From contig CABULH010000005.1 of the NCBI GenBank assembly GCA_902492455.1, positions 62,001 to 126,000 on the forward strand: a DNA stretch of 64,000 bases, read 5' to 3'. Under the pieces are notes generated by a model, which saw nothing but the letters and a program-made list of their open reading frames with translations, was not told the DNA's origin and did no database searches. Position numbers and translations under genes: made by a program. This DNA is from an uncultured Oscillospiraceae bacterium (GTDB taxonomy: Bacteria; Bacillota; Clostridia; Oscillospirales; Acutalibacteraceae). Shown here one piece after another: positions 51,499 through 59,527 of this stretch (position 1 is the first letter of the stretch; every line of letters starts with the position of its first letter).

Positions 51499-52149
51499 AT
51501 GTCTGTATCGCTGACAGTGAGAAAACCCGGCAGCCGGTATTCCGTTATGGAGGAAATCGCCAATGCCGTCACCCATGGCATCGGCGCCGCTTTGGCTGTT
51601 CTGGGTACCGTTTTGCTGCTGCTTCAAGCCGACGACGGCTGGAAAATCGTCAGCGCATCCATATACGGCGCCAGCATGATTATCCTGTTCACCATGTCCT
51701 GCCTCTATCACGCCTTAGCCAATCCCAAGGCCAAAGAGGTGCTGCGGATTTTTGACCACGCCACCATCTATCTGCTGATCGCGGGCACCTACACCCCCTT
51801 CACCCTGGTGGCTCTGCGGGGCTGGATCGGCTGGACCATCTTCGGCGTGGTGTGGGGTTCGGCCATTTTCGGCATCATCCTCAATGCCATCAGCATCGAA
51901 AGGTTCAAGGTCATTTCCATGATCTGCTATGTAGCCAGCGGATGGTGCGTCATCGCCGCCATCGGGCCTCTGCTTAAGGTGATGGAGCCTGCCGGAATCA
52001 TTCTGCTCATCAGCGGCGGCGTGGCTTACACCGCCGGGCTGGTGTTTTACGCCCTAAAGAATATCCGATATATGCATTCCATCTGGCATGTGTTTGTCTT
52101 CGCCGGTGCGCTGCTGCATTATCTGTGCATCCTGCTGTATGTGATGTAA
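51499..52149 (+). CDS. Hemolysin III / YqfA family membrane protein
   Basis: A PAQR-type seven-helix membrane protein, 216 residues. Marks are EEIANAVTHGIGAALAV, SCLYHAL with a conserved histidine, FDHATIYLLIAGTYTPF, and IWHVFVFAGALLHYLCIL with two more histidines near the end. Despite the name, most members are not proven toxins. The ATG at 51499 follows ACGGAGGAATC. Confidence 0.9.
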   Translation: MSVSLTVRKPGSRYSVMEEIANAVTHGIGAALAVLGTVLLLLQADDGWKIVSASIYGASMIILFTMSCLYHALANPKAKEVLRIFDHATIYLLIAGTYTPFTLVALRGWIGWTIFGVVWGSAIFGIILNAISIERFKVISMICYVASGWCVIAAIGPLLKVMEPAGIILLISGGVAYTAGLVFYALKNIRYMHSIWHVFVFAGALLHYLCILLYVM

Positions 52150-52165
52150 ACAAAAGCGATTATGT

Positions 52166-52212
52166 AAAAAAGTCCTGGCGGCGCACAATCCAGCGCCGTC
52201 AGGAACTTTTTT
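52166..52212. terminator. Bidirectional terminator after the hemolysin III gene
   Basis: A long stem AAAAAAGTCCTGgCGGCGC (52166-52184) with GCGCCGtCAGGAACTTTTTT (52193-52212). Confidence 0.82.
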
Positions 52213-52252
52213 ATTTATACAGAGTTTCATACTTTGAATTTCATAAAACGCT

Positions 52253-52909
52253 TTATTTTCTATTGCCGTTCAGTTCCTTTAAAATCGAATCAAATACCTT
52301 CTCATCAGGAACGCTTTCATTCTGTTTCACGGTAAGAATAATTTCTTTTTTGCTGATAAATCTTTTATTTGTGAGAACTTTTCCATCAGCAGTTTGGAAA
52401 CCGGGCAACAACCTCCTTTGTTTGATCAACAGAAATGCCGTACCTAAAATTACCATTCCACAGAGTCCTATCGTCCAAAAGATATTATCATAATTTTTGG
52501 GCTTAGGGCTCATAATGCCCGCTGTACCATCCAGATAACCGATCGAGTAAGTATCGGTATAAGTTTGCACTGATTTCTCGGCATCGTCAGTTAATATCAG
52601 GAACTCGCCGTATTGATCAAATTTTTTTGCGTATTCTTTTTGTGTATCCGGATCACCGCTAACCTGCAAAAATATCCAGCGGAAATCTTTGCTCAATTTA
52701 ACAGCGATTATATTATCATCCGTTTTTGAAAGAGCAAGAATATCATGATAGGCATCTTCTCTAGTCTGCCGCTCTTCTTCGGTAAGCGGTTCAATTTCTA
52801 TTATGGCGCCGCCGCCGATAAAGGGAACAGAGTTATCTGCTGCAAATACGGCCAGGGAACTGGCAAAAATCAGTAATACCATCATACCTAATGCAACTAT
52901 CTTTTTCAT
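52253..52909 (-). CDS. Membrane-anchored exported protein, partner of ECF sigma factor
   Basis: A 218-residue protein I cannot assign to a family. It has an N-terminal signal peptide (MKKIVALGMMVLLIFASSLAVFA), an extracellular acidic domain, one membrane helix (FWTIGLCGMVILGTAFLLI) near residue 150 and a charged cytoplasmic tail of about 60 residues. It overlaps the sigma-factor stop by four bases (ATGA), so it may sense an envelope signal and bind the sigma factor, although it lacks a typical anti-sigma N-terminal cytoplasmic domain. The gene is visibly A+T-rich. Confidence 0.7.
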   Translation of the reverse strand: MKKIVALGMMVLLIFASSLAVFAADNSVPFIGGGAIIEIEPLTEEERQTREDAYHDILALSKTDDNIIAVKLSKDFRWIFLQVSGDPDTQKEYAKKFDQYGEFLILTDDAEKSVQTYTDTYSIGYLDGTAGIMSPKPKNYDNIFWTIGLCGMVILGTAFLLIKQRRLLPGFQTADGKVLTNKRFISKKEIILTVKQNESVPDEKVFDSILKELNGNRK

Positions 52910-53424
52910 AATACACCTCCAGACAGATAGGCTCGAAGCAGCTTGATAGACTTGTGATACCTCCACAAAGCTGTACCGAGTGGGATGCTTAGAATTTCTG
53001 AAATTTCTTTGAATGTCAGATTGCCGTTAATATGTAGCGATACAATTTGACGTTCAATAAGCGGCAAGGTTTTCAAAGCCTCTTCAACTGTAAGTCTGTC
53101 ATCGATATTATTGACGCAAGAAGATACAAAACCATCTACATAATCGGCATCAACGAATTGTGGACGTTCCCTGATACCGTCAATCGCCAAATTGCGCGCC
53201 ATCTGGCATATATAGGCACGAGGTTTTTTAGCGGTGATAGGCGGAGATTGAAATAGTTTGACAAAAACTTCTTGCAAGATGTCCTCTGATAACGATTTAT
53301 CCTGCGTTATTCGCATAATAATCGTATATATCGGTTTATTCAATTCTTTGTAGATTTCTTCAAACGCTGTCCGATCTCCAACTGACACCGACTGTATTCG
53401 TATCCGCAATTCGCTGTCTGTCAT
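52906..53424 (-). CDS. ECF-type RNA polymerase sigma factor
   Basis: A 172-residue sigma-70 family ECF factor. Region 2 has FEEIYKELNKPIYTIIMRI and SEDILQEVFVKLFQ, and region 4 has LPLIERQIVSLHINGNLTFKEISEILSIPLGTALWRYHKS. The start at 53424 follows AAAGGAGGG. It is coupled to a membrane protein gene. Target genes are unknown. A+T-rich compared with the surrounding genes. Confidence 0.88.
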   Translation of the reverse strand: MTDSELRIRIQSVSVGDRTAFEEIYKELNKPIYTIIMRITQDKSLSEDILQEVFVKLFQSPPITAKKPRAYICQMARNLAIDGIRERPQFVDADYVDGFVSSCVNNIDDRLTVEEALKTLPLIERQIVSLHINGNLTFKEISEILSIPLGTALWRYHKSIKLLRAYLSGGVL

Positions 53425-53526
53425 GCCACACCCTCCTTTCACTTACTATGACGAAAGAAAAAGGGATTTTATTTGTGAAAATATCAATAATTTTCATATT
53501 TCCAATATCATCAACTATGGGGACAC

Positions 53527-53576
53527 AAAAAACGATGCTTTTCCTAAGGAAACACCTTTGGAAAAGCATCGTTTTT
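53527..53576 (-). terminator. Terminator after ftsH
   Basis: AAAAAACGATGCTTTTCC (53527-53544) pairs with GGAAAAGCATCGTTTTT (53560-53576). The minus-strand T run is TTTTTT. Confidence 0.85.
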
Positions 53577-53633
53577 CTATGAAATCAGCTTATTTAAAAA
53601 TCGTTTTGAGGCGGCCGCTTTTAACGTCATTTA

Positions 53634-55616
53634 TCAATGAGACAGCTCTTCTCCACTGGATTCCTCACCGTTGGTAATGGCCGGGGCAGAGTCCTCCTCG
53701 GATTTTACTTCACGGCCTTCCATGATGGCGATAAACTGTTCGCCGTCTAGCTTCTCGTTGTGGAATAAATACTGCGCCACGGCATGGAGCTTGTCGATAT
53801 GCTCGGTGAGCTTGCGTTCGGTTTCTTTATAGCAGCTGCCAATGATATTATCGATCTCTTCGTCGATCTTAGCGGCAATTTCCTCGGAATAGTTCCGCTG
53901 ATGGCCGAAGTCACGGCCCAGGAACACCTCGTTGGAATCGGAGGAACCAAAGACGATGGGGCCCAGCCGGTCACTCATGCCGTATTTGGTCACCATCTTG
54001 CGGGCCGTCTCAGTGGCCCGTTCAATGTCGTTGGAAGCGCCGGTGGAGATATCCTCCAGCACCAGGGCTTCCGCCACACGGCCGCCCAGCAGCACCTCGA
54101 TATCCTCCAGCATCTCCTTCTTCGCTTTGTAGGAGCGGTCGGTCTGGGGCAGGGACATGGTATAACCGCCGGCCATTCCCCGGGGAATAACCGAAATCTG
54201 GTGCACCGGATCCTGGGTGGGACAGTAGTAGGTCACCACTGCATGGCCGGCCTCATGATAAGAGGTCAGGCGCTTTTCCTTATCGGTGATCACATGGCTC
54301 CGCTTTTCGGTGCCCATCACCACCTTGATGGTGGCTTCCTCGATTTCGGGCATGGTGATGGAATGGAGATTTTTCCTGGCGGCCAGCAGAGCCGCTTCGT
54401 TCAGCAGGTTCTCCAGGTCCGCGCCGGTGAATCCGGCGGTGGATTTGGCGATGGTGGACAGTTCCACATCCGGCGCCAGAGGCTTGCCCCGGGCGTGAAC
54501 CTTGAGGATTTCCTCACGGCCCTTGATATCGGGATAGTTCACCACAATCTGGCGGTCGAACCGGCCGGGCCGCATCAAAGCGGGATCCAGAATATCCGGG
54601 CGGTTGGTGGCGGCGATCATGATAACGCCTTCATTGGCGCCGAAGCCATCCATCTCCACCAGCAGCTGATTCAGCGTCTGCTCCCGTTCATCGTGGCCGC
54701 CGCCCAAACCGGCGCCTCTCTGGCGGCCCACAGCATCGATTTCATCGATGAAGATGATGCAGGGAGAATTCTTTTTTGCCTGGTCGAACAGGTCGCGGAC
54801 ACGGGACGCGCCGACGCCCACGTACATCTCCACGAAATCCGAACCGGAAATGGAGAAGAAGGGAACGCCTGCCTCACCGGCCACAGCCCGAGCCAGCAGG
54901 GTTTTACCGGTTCCGGGAGGGCCTACCAGCAGCACGCCCTTGGGCACCCGGGCTCCCAGTTCCTTGAACTTCCGAGGAGATTTGAGGAAGTCCACGATTT
55001 CCCGCAGTTCTTCCTTTTCTTCGTCGGCACCCGCCACATCAGCAAAGGTGGTTTTGCGTTTTTCATCGGCCGGCTGTTTGATTCGCGCCTTGCCGAAGCC
55101 CATGGCCTTACCGCCGCCGTCGATGGAAGAGAGGGAGCGGCGCATCATCACCCACATAGCGATGAAGAAAACGATAATCAGCAGAGTGGGGATCAGATTG
55201 ACGATCCAGGGCAGCTGGCTGACCTTCTCCATGTCATAGGTGACGTTGTTATTCGGATTATCATCCCGGTTCTGGACGTTCACCAGATCCTCCACCACGT
55301 CCACCAGGAACAAATTCACATCCGGCACCGTGTATTTCAGAACGTCCTTTTCATCGATCTTCCCGTCCCGGTTGGTATCATCCTTCCGGAATTCCGGACG
55401 CAAGCGCACCGTCAGGGCACCGCTGCCCAGATCCAGTTCAAAGTGCTCCACCTCACCCCGCTCGAAATATCCTACAAAATCGGAATATTTTACGTCACCG
55501 GCAGAACTCCGATTGTCGAAAAGCAGCCACATCAGCAGGCAGATCACCAGTGGGATGCCGAGAAACAGACCGACATTCCGTATAATCTTGCCATAATCGT
55601 TGTTGTTAGATTCCAC
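53634..55616 (-). CDS. ftsH: ATP-dependent zinc metalloprotease FtsH
   Basis: A membrane AAA+ protease, 660 residues, that degrades membrane and regulatory proteins. Two membrane helices (about 15-33 and 136-155) flank an extracytoplasmic domain. Walker A is VGPPGTGKT, Walker B IIFIDEIDAVG, SRH region RPDILDPALMRPGRFDR, and the zinc site HEAGH. The extracytoplasmic domain has an extra loop DTNRDGKIDEKD (residues 80-91) that fits the EF-hand calcium-loop pattern. Last gene of the tilS-hpt-ftsH order common in Firmicutes. Confidence 0.95.
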   Translation of the reverse strand: MESNNNDYGKIIRNVGLFLGIPLVICLLMWLLFDNRSSAGDVKYSDFVGYFERGEVEHFELDLGSGALTVRLRPEFRKDDTNRDGKIDEKDVLKYTVPDVNLFLVDVVEDLVNVQNRDDNPNNNVTYDMEKVSQLPWIVNLIPTLLIIVFFIAMWVMMRRSLSSIDGGGKAMGFGKARIKQPADEKRKTTFADVAGADEEKEELREIVDFLKSPRKFKELGARVPKGVLLVGPPGTGKTLLARAVAGEAGVPFFSISGSDFVEMYVGVGASRVRDLFDQAKKNSPCIIFIDEIDAVGRQRGAGLGGGHDEREQTLNQLLVEMDGFGANEGVIMIAATNRPDILDPALMRPGRFDRQIVVNYPDIKGREEILKVHARGKPLAPDVELSTIAKSTAGFTGADLENLLNEAALLAARKNLHSITMPEIEEATIKVVMGTEKRSHVITDKEKRLTSYHEAGHAVVTYYCPTQDPVHQISVIPRGMAGGYTMSLPQTDRSYKAKKEMLEDIEVLLGGRVAEALVLEDISTGASNDIERATETARKMVTKYGMSDRLGPIVFGSSDSNEVFLGRDFGHQRNYSEEIAAKIDEEIDNIIGSCYKETERKLTEHIDKLHAVAQYLFHNEKLDGEQFIAIMEGREVKSEEDSAPAITNGEESSGEELSH

Positions 55617-55673
55617 GAATGTTCACTCCTTTATATCCGCCTTGAGCAGAAAAGCCAGTGCGGCAAGGCAAAA

Positions 55674-56219
55674 TCATACGGTATAGACCTCCGGTTTCAG
55701 CACGCCGATATAAGGCAGGTTGCGGTACTTCTCCGCATAGTCCAGGCCGTAGCCGACGATAAACTTATCCGGTACCACCGCCCCCACATAATCGGGATAT
55801 ATGTCCACCTTGCGTCTCTCCGGCTTATCCAGAAGAGTGCACAACCGGATGCTGCTGGGTTTGCGGGCGCTGAGGCTTTTCAATAAAAAGGAAAGGGTCA
55901 TGCCGGAATCCAGGATATCCTCCACCACCAGCAGGTCCTTCCCCTCCATAGAGGAATCCAGATCCTTGAGAATCCGCACCGCGCCGGAGGTGCTGGTGCC
56001 GTTTCCATAGCTGGAAACCGACAGAAAATCAATGGAGCAGGGAATGTCGATTGCCCGCATCAGGTCCGCCATAAAAATCAAGGACCCTTTCAAGACACTC
56101 ACCATAAAAAGATTCTTGTCCTTATAGTCTGCACTTATTCGCCGTCCGATATTTTTGACAATTTCGGCCAGCTGTTCCTCGGTATACAGTATTTCCTCAA
56201 TGTCCGCCCGCATACTCAT
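55674..56219 (-). CDS. hpt: Hypoxanthine phosphoribosyltransferase
   Basis: A purine-salvage enzyme, 181 residues, that makes IMP and GMP from hypoxanthine and guanine. The PRPP-binding motif is LLVVEDILDSGMTL, and the N-terminal flexible loop region is near SVSSYGNGTSTSG. Translation may start at ATG 56219, ATG 56213 or TTG 56225. The last has the best ribosome-binding spacing (GAAGGG) but ATG is chosen as more usual. It follows tilS by a few bases. Confidence 0.93.
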   Translation of the reverse strand: MSMRADIEEILYTEEQLAEIVKNIGRRISADYKDKNLFMVSVLKGSLIFMADLMRAIDIPCSIDFLSVSSYGNGTSTSGAVRILKDLDSSMEGKDLLVVEDILDSGMTLSFLLKSLSARKPSSIRLCTLLDKPERRKVDIYPDYVGAVVPDKFIVGYGLDYAEKYRNLPYIGVLKPEVYTV

Positions 56220-56226
56220 GCCCAAT

Positions 56227-57630
56227 TTACATCCCTTCGTCCAACACCGCGGCGTCCTCGTAATTCCGCTGGTAAAAGGCCAGCACCCGCGTGGTGGAAG
56301 GCCGGATTTTCACCCGCTCGTCGCAGCCGAAGCCGCACACGAGAACGATTCCTTCCTCGTCGCATAGCACAGGCGTTTCGGCCCGCATCTTTTGAGAATA
56401 TCCCGCTTCATTGAACAATTTTTTCAAGCTTTTGCCGCCGCCCCGGCCCACCGGATGATAGGCGTCCCCGGGCAGCCGCTGCCTGATGGTTACCATGTCC
56501 CTTATACTAGCATAATCGAATGCATTTTTTAATAATATTTTGTGAATTTTCTTGCAGTTCTCATATTCCTCCAAAGAAAGAATACAGGATGTGTACATTC
56601 TGCCGCAGATTTCATAAGAATCCCCGGGAATGAGAGGAAATGAGAAAAAGGACGGCGCTTGCCAGGACTCCGGATGAGTGAACGTCAGCGCTTCTGTCCT
56701 GGCCGTCACCCGCAGGCCGCCGGGCAGAACCAGAGCGCCGTCCTCCTCCAGCAGCCGGTCCAGCATCGCCAAATGCCGTCCTTCCGCCACTCCGGCGGCG
56801 GCTTTTTCCAACACCCGACGCCGGAGCGCGGGAGGCATCTCCCGCAGCTTGCACCGATTCAGCTGTTTTCCTTCGTCATCCAGCCAGGCCGTCTGATAGG
56901 CCGCCTGAGCCAGCCCATCCAGATAGGCATCCTCCTGCCGGACTGTTTCCGACAGCCGCCGCGCCGCCTCCTCCACCCGGGGATTGAGGGCCTTTAATTC
57001 CCCCGTCACCCGATGCCGGATGCGGTTGCGGCTGTATGCGATATCCTCGTTGCTGCCGTCGAAGTGGAATGGAACGCCCTGCTCCCGGCAGTATGCCTCC
57101 ACCTCGTCCCGGCGGCAGTCAATCAGCGGCCGGATGATCCTCCCCCGCACCGGCGGGATACCGGCAAGGCCGGTCATGGCGCTGCCCCTGGTCAGATGCA
57201 GCAGCAGGGTTTCCAGATTATCCCCGGCAGTGTGGGCGGTGGCGATCCGGCAGGGGAACCGCTTTTCCGCCAGCTCTTCAAAAAAGGCGTACCGCACCCT
57301 CCGGCCGGTTTCCTCTAAGCCACGACCGGTTTCCCGAGCCAGATCCGCCACATTCACCCGGCGGATCTCACAGGGAATCCCCCAGTCTGCGCACTGCCGC
57401 CGGACCAGCGCCTCGTCCCCGTCGGCATCTTCTCCCCGCAGCCCATGATGCACATGGGCCGCCACAATCTCTTCCAGCCCAAGCATCCGCCGGCGGCTGA
57501 GAAGATAATGAAGCAGGGCCATGGAATCCGGACCGCCGGAAACACCCACAATCACGCTGTCTCCAGGCGAAAGCATCCGCTCCCTGCGGACGGCGGCATC
57601 CGCCTTATCCGCCAATCCTCCGTCACGCAT
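56227..57630 (-). CDS. tilS: tRNA(Ile)-lysidine synthetase
   Basis: Modifies C34 of the tRNA-Ile that reads AUA to lysidine, using ATP and lysine. The 467-residue protein has the PP-loop VGVSGGPDSMALLHYL, HVHHGLRGEDADGDEAL and ATAHTAGDNLETLLLHL. The C-terminal substrate-binding part ends with the KKLFNEAGYSQKMRAETPVL block. The start overlaps the dnaB stop by 8 bases. Confidence 0.93.
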   Translation of the reverse strand: MRDGGLADKADAAVRRERMLSPGDSVIVGVSGGPDSMALLHYLLSRRRMLGLEEIVAAHVHHGLRGEDADGDEALVRRQCADWGIPCEIRRVNVADLARETGRGLEETGRRVRYAFFEELAEKRFPCRIATAHTAGDNLETLLLHLTRGSAMTGLAGIPPVRGRIIRPLIDCRRDEVEAYCREQGVPFHFDGSNEDIAYSRNRIRHRVTGELKALNPRVEEAARRLSETVRQEDAYLDGLAQAAYQTAWLDDEGKQLNRCKLREMPPALRRRVLEKAAAGVAEGRHLAMLDRLLEEDGALVLPGGLRVTARTEALTFTHPESWQAPSFFSFPLIPGDSYEICGRMYTSCILSLEEYENCKKIHKILLKNAFDYASIRDMVTIRQRLPGDAYHPVGRGGGKSLKKLFNEAGYSQKMRAETPVLCDEEGIVLVCGFGCDERVKIRPSTTRVLAFYQRNYEDAAVLDEGM

Positions 57631-58981
57631 TGTGATGCATCTCCAGGGAGGTGAACTGGGTGAACTCGCCCAGCCAGGCCAGCTTCACCGTTCCCAGCTC
57701 CCCATGACGGTTCTTGGCGACGATGACCTCCGAAGTGCCGGTTTCCACCGAAGTGGGGTCATCCTTTTCGTTTTTGTAGTATTCATCCCGGTACAGGAAC
57801 ATAACCTGGTCGGCATCCTGCTCGATGGAGCCGGATTCCCGCAGGTCCGCCAAAGCTGGCCGGTGATTGGCCTGCTTTTCGGTGGTACGGGCCAGCTGGG
57901 CGCAGACCATGATGGGGATATTCAGTTCCTTCGCCATGATTTTGATGCCCCGGGTGATCTCGGTGACTTCCTGCACCCGGTTGTCGATCCGGGTGGGGGA
58001 TTTCATCAGCTGCAGATAATCGATCACCACAAAGGACACATCCTTCTGCCGCCGCAGCCGGGCTTTCATTTCCGGCACGGTGATGCTGGCGGTGTCGTCC
58101 AGGTAAATCGGCGCTTTGCACAGGATGCTGGAGGCTACGGCGATGCGGCCCCATTCGTCCGGCGTGAGGTTGCCCACCCGCAGCTTTTTGCTGGATACCC
58201 GCGCCTCTGAGGACAGCAGACGGTTCACCATCTGCTCCCGGGACATTTCCAGGTTGAAAAAGGCCACGCCCCGGTTCTGGTTAATCGCCACGTTCCGGGC
58301 GATATTCAGGGCAAAGCTGGTTTTTCCCATGCCGGGCCGGGCGCCCACCACAATCATGTCCGAGCGGTTCAGACCGGTGGTGATTTCATCCAGGGAAGAG
58401 ATACCGGTGGGGATGCCCACGAACTGATCCCGGTCTCCTGAAGCCATTTTGGTGAAGATCTCGTAGTTGCTGGCTAAAACGTCCCGGATGGGCATCAGGC
58501 CGCCCTGCTGGCGGCCCTGACGGATATTGTAGATTTTCTGTTCCGCCGAATCCATCAGCACCCCGGCCTCAATACCCGGGTCCATGGCATCCTCAATGAT
58601 CTCCCGGGAAACGGTGATAAGGGAGCGGACGTCATACTTTTCCTTGACGATTTTGGCATAATGGGTGATGTTGGAAACCGAAGGGACCAGCTGGGCCATC
58701 TTCAGCAGATAAGCCTTGCCGTCCTCTCCGGCGAAAAAGCCCTCGGATTTCAGGGATTCCAGCACCGTGACGAAATCGATGGTTTTGGATTCCATCATTT
58801 TGACGCTCATCACCCGGTAGACGGCCTGATGCTCCGGCAGATAAAAATGCTCCGGGCGCAGGAAATCCGCCACCTGATTCAGGCTGTTGGCGTCGATGAG
58901 GATGCTGCCCAGCACCGCCTGCTCCGCTTCCAGGCTGTAGGGCAGATTAAGACCGTCGGCCGGCAATTCATTGTCCCGCAT
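57623..58981 (-). CDS. dnaB: Replicative DNA helicase
   Basis: Hexameric replication fork helicase, 452 residues. N-terminal domain LPYSLEAEQAVLGSILID, linker helix, and RecA-like motor with Walker A GARPGMGKTSFAL, Walker B VIDYLQLM and the arginine/motif 4 region AQLARTTEKQANHRPALADLRESGSIEQDAD. No intein. Stands between rplI and tilS. Confidence 0.96.
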   Translation of the reverse strand: MRDNELPADGLNLPYSLEAEQAVLGSILIDANSLNQVADFLRPEHFYLPEHQAVYRVMSVKMMESKTIDFVTVLESLKSEGFFAGEDGKAYLLKMAQLVPSVSNITHYAKIVKEKYDVRSLITVSREIIEDAMDPGIEAGVLMDSAEQKIYNIRQGRQQGGLMPIRDVLASNYEIFTKMASGDRDQFVGIPTGISSLDEITTGLNRSDMIVVGARPGMGKTSFALNIARNVAINQNRGVAFFNLEMSREQMVNRLLSSEARVSSKKLRVGNLTPDEWGRIAVASSILCKAPIYLDDTASITVPEMKARLRRQKDVSFVVIDYLQLMKSPTRIDNRVQEVTEITRGIKIMAKELNIPIMVCAQLARTTEKQANHRPALADLRESGSIEQDADQVMFLYRDEYYKNEKDDPTSVETGTSEVIVAKNRHGELGTVKLAWLGEFTQFTSLEMHHNA

Positions 58982-59025
58982 AGCCGATTCCTTTCTGGTA
59001 AACTCCGGTTAAAGAGTAAAGGGCA

Positions 59026-59466
59026 TTACTCGCTCACCATCACCGTGATTTTGGCCGTGATGCCGTGACTGAACTTGATTTCCGCTTCATAAGAGCCGAA
59101 AGCCTTGATATCCGCCATGGCGATTTTCCGTTTCTCAATATCCAGGCCGAACTGCTTTTTCAGTTCCTCCGCCACTTCCTTGGTGGTAACCGAGCCGAAC
59201 AGCCGTCCTCCCTGGCCCGCCTTGGCGGTGAGCTTCAGGGATTTGCCGCTAAGCAGTTTGGCGGCGTCCTGGGCGTTCTTTTTCTCCATATCGTCGTGAT
59301 ATTTGGCCGCTTCCTCGCGGTTTCTCAGATCGTTCATCGCCTGGGCGTCCGCCTCCACGGCCAGGCCCCGGGGAAAAAGGAAATTCCGGGCGTATCCATC
59401 GGATACGTTCACCAGCTCCCCTTTCTTTCCCTGTCCCTTGACGTCCTGTTTTAAAATAACCTTCAT
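59026..59466 (-). CDS. rplI: 50S ribosomal protein L9
   Basis: Large-subunit protein L9, 146 residues. The N-terminal domain MKVILKQDVKGQGKKGELVNVSDGYARNFLFPRGLA is followed by a long helix and a C-terminal domain (GGRLFGSVTTKEVAEELKKQ). In the conserved gdpP-rplI-dnaB order. Confidence 0.97.
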   Translation of the reverse strand: MKVILKQDVKGQGKKGELVNVSDGYARNFLFPRGLAVEADAQAMNDLRNREEAAKYHDDMEKKNAQDAAKLLSGKSLKLTAKAGQGGRLFGSVTTKEVAEELKKQFGLDIEKRKIAMADIKAFGSYEAEIKFSHGITAKITVMVSE

Positions 59467-59527
59467 ATCGTCAGCCTCCTGTCCTGTGATGCTCTATACC
59501 AATTATTTTAATGGCCCAAGCCAAAAA

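Noticed and set aside
53784..55886. 700-codon plus-strand open frame
   Set aside because: It is the antisense shadow of ftsH and hpt, which have full family motifs. His/Gly/Gln-rich composition is typical of such shadows in GC-rich genes.
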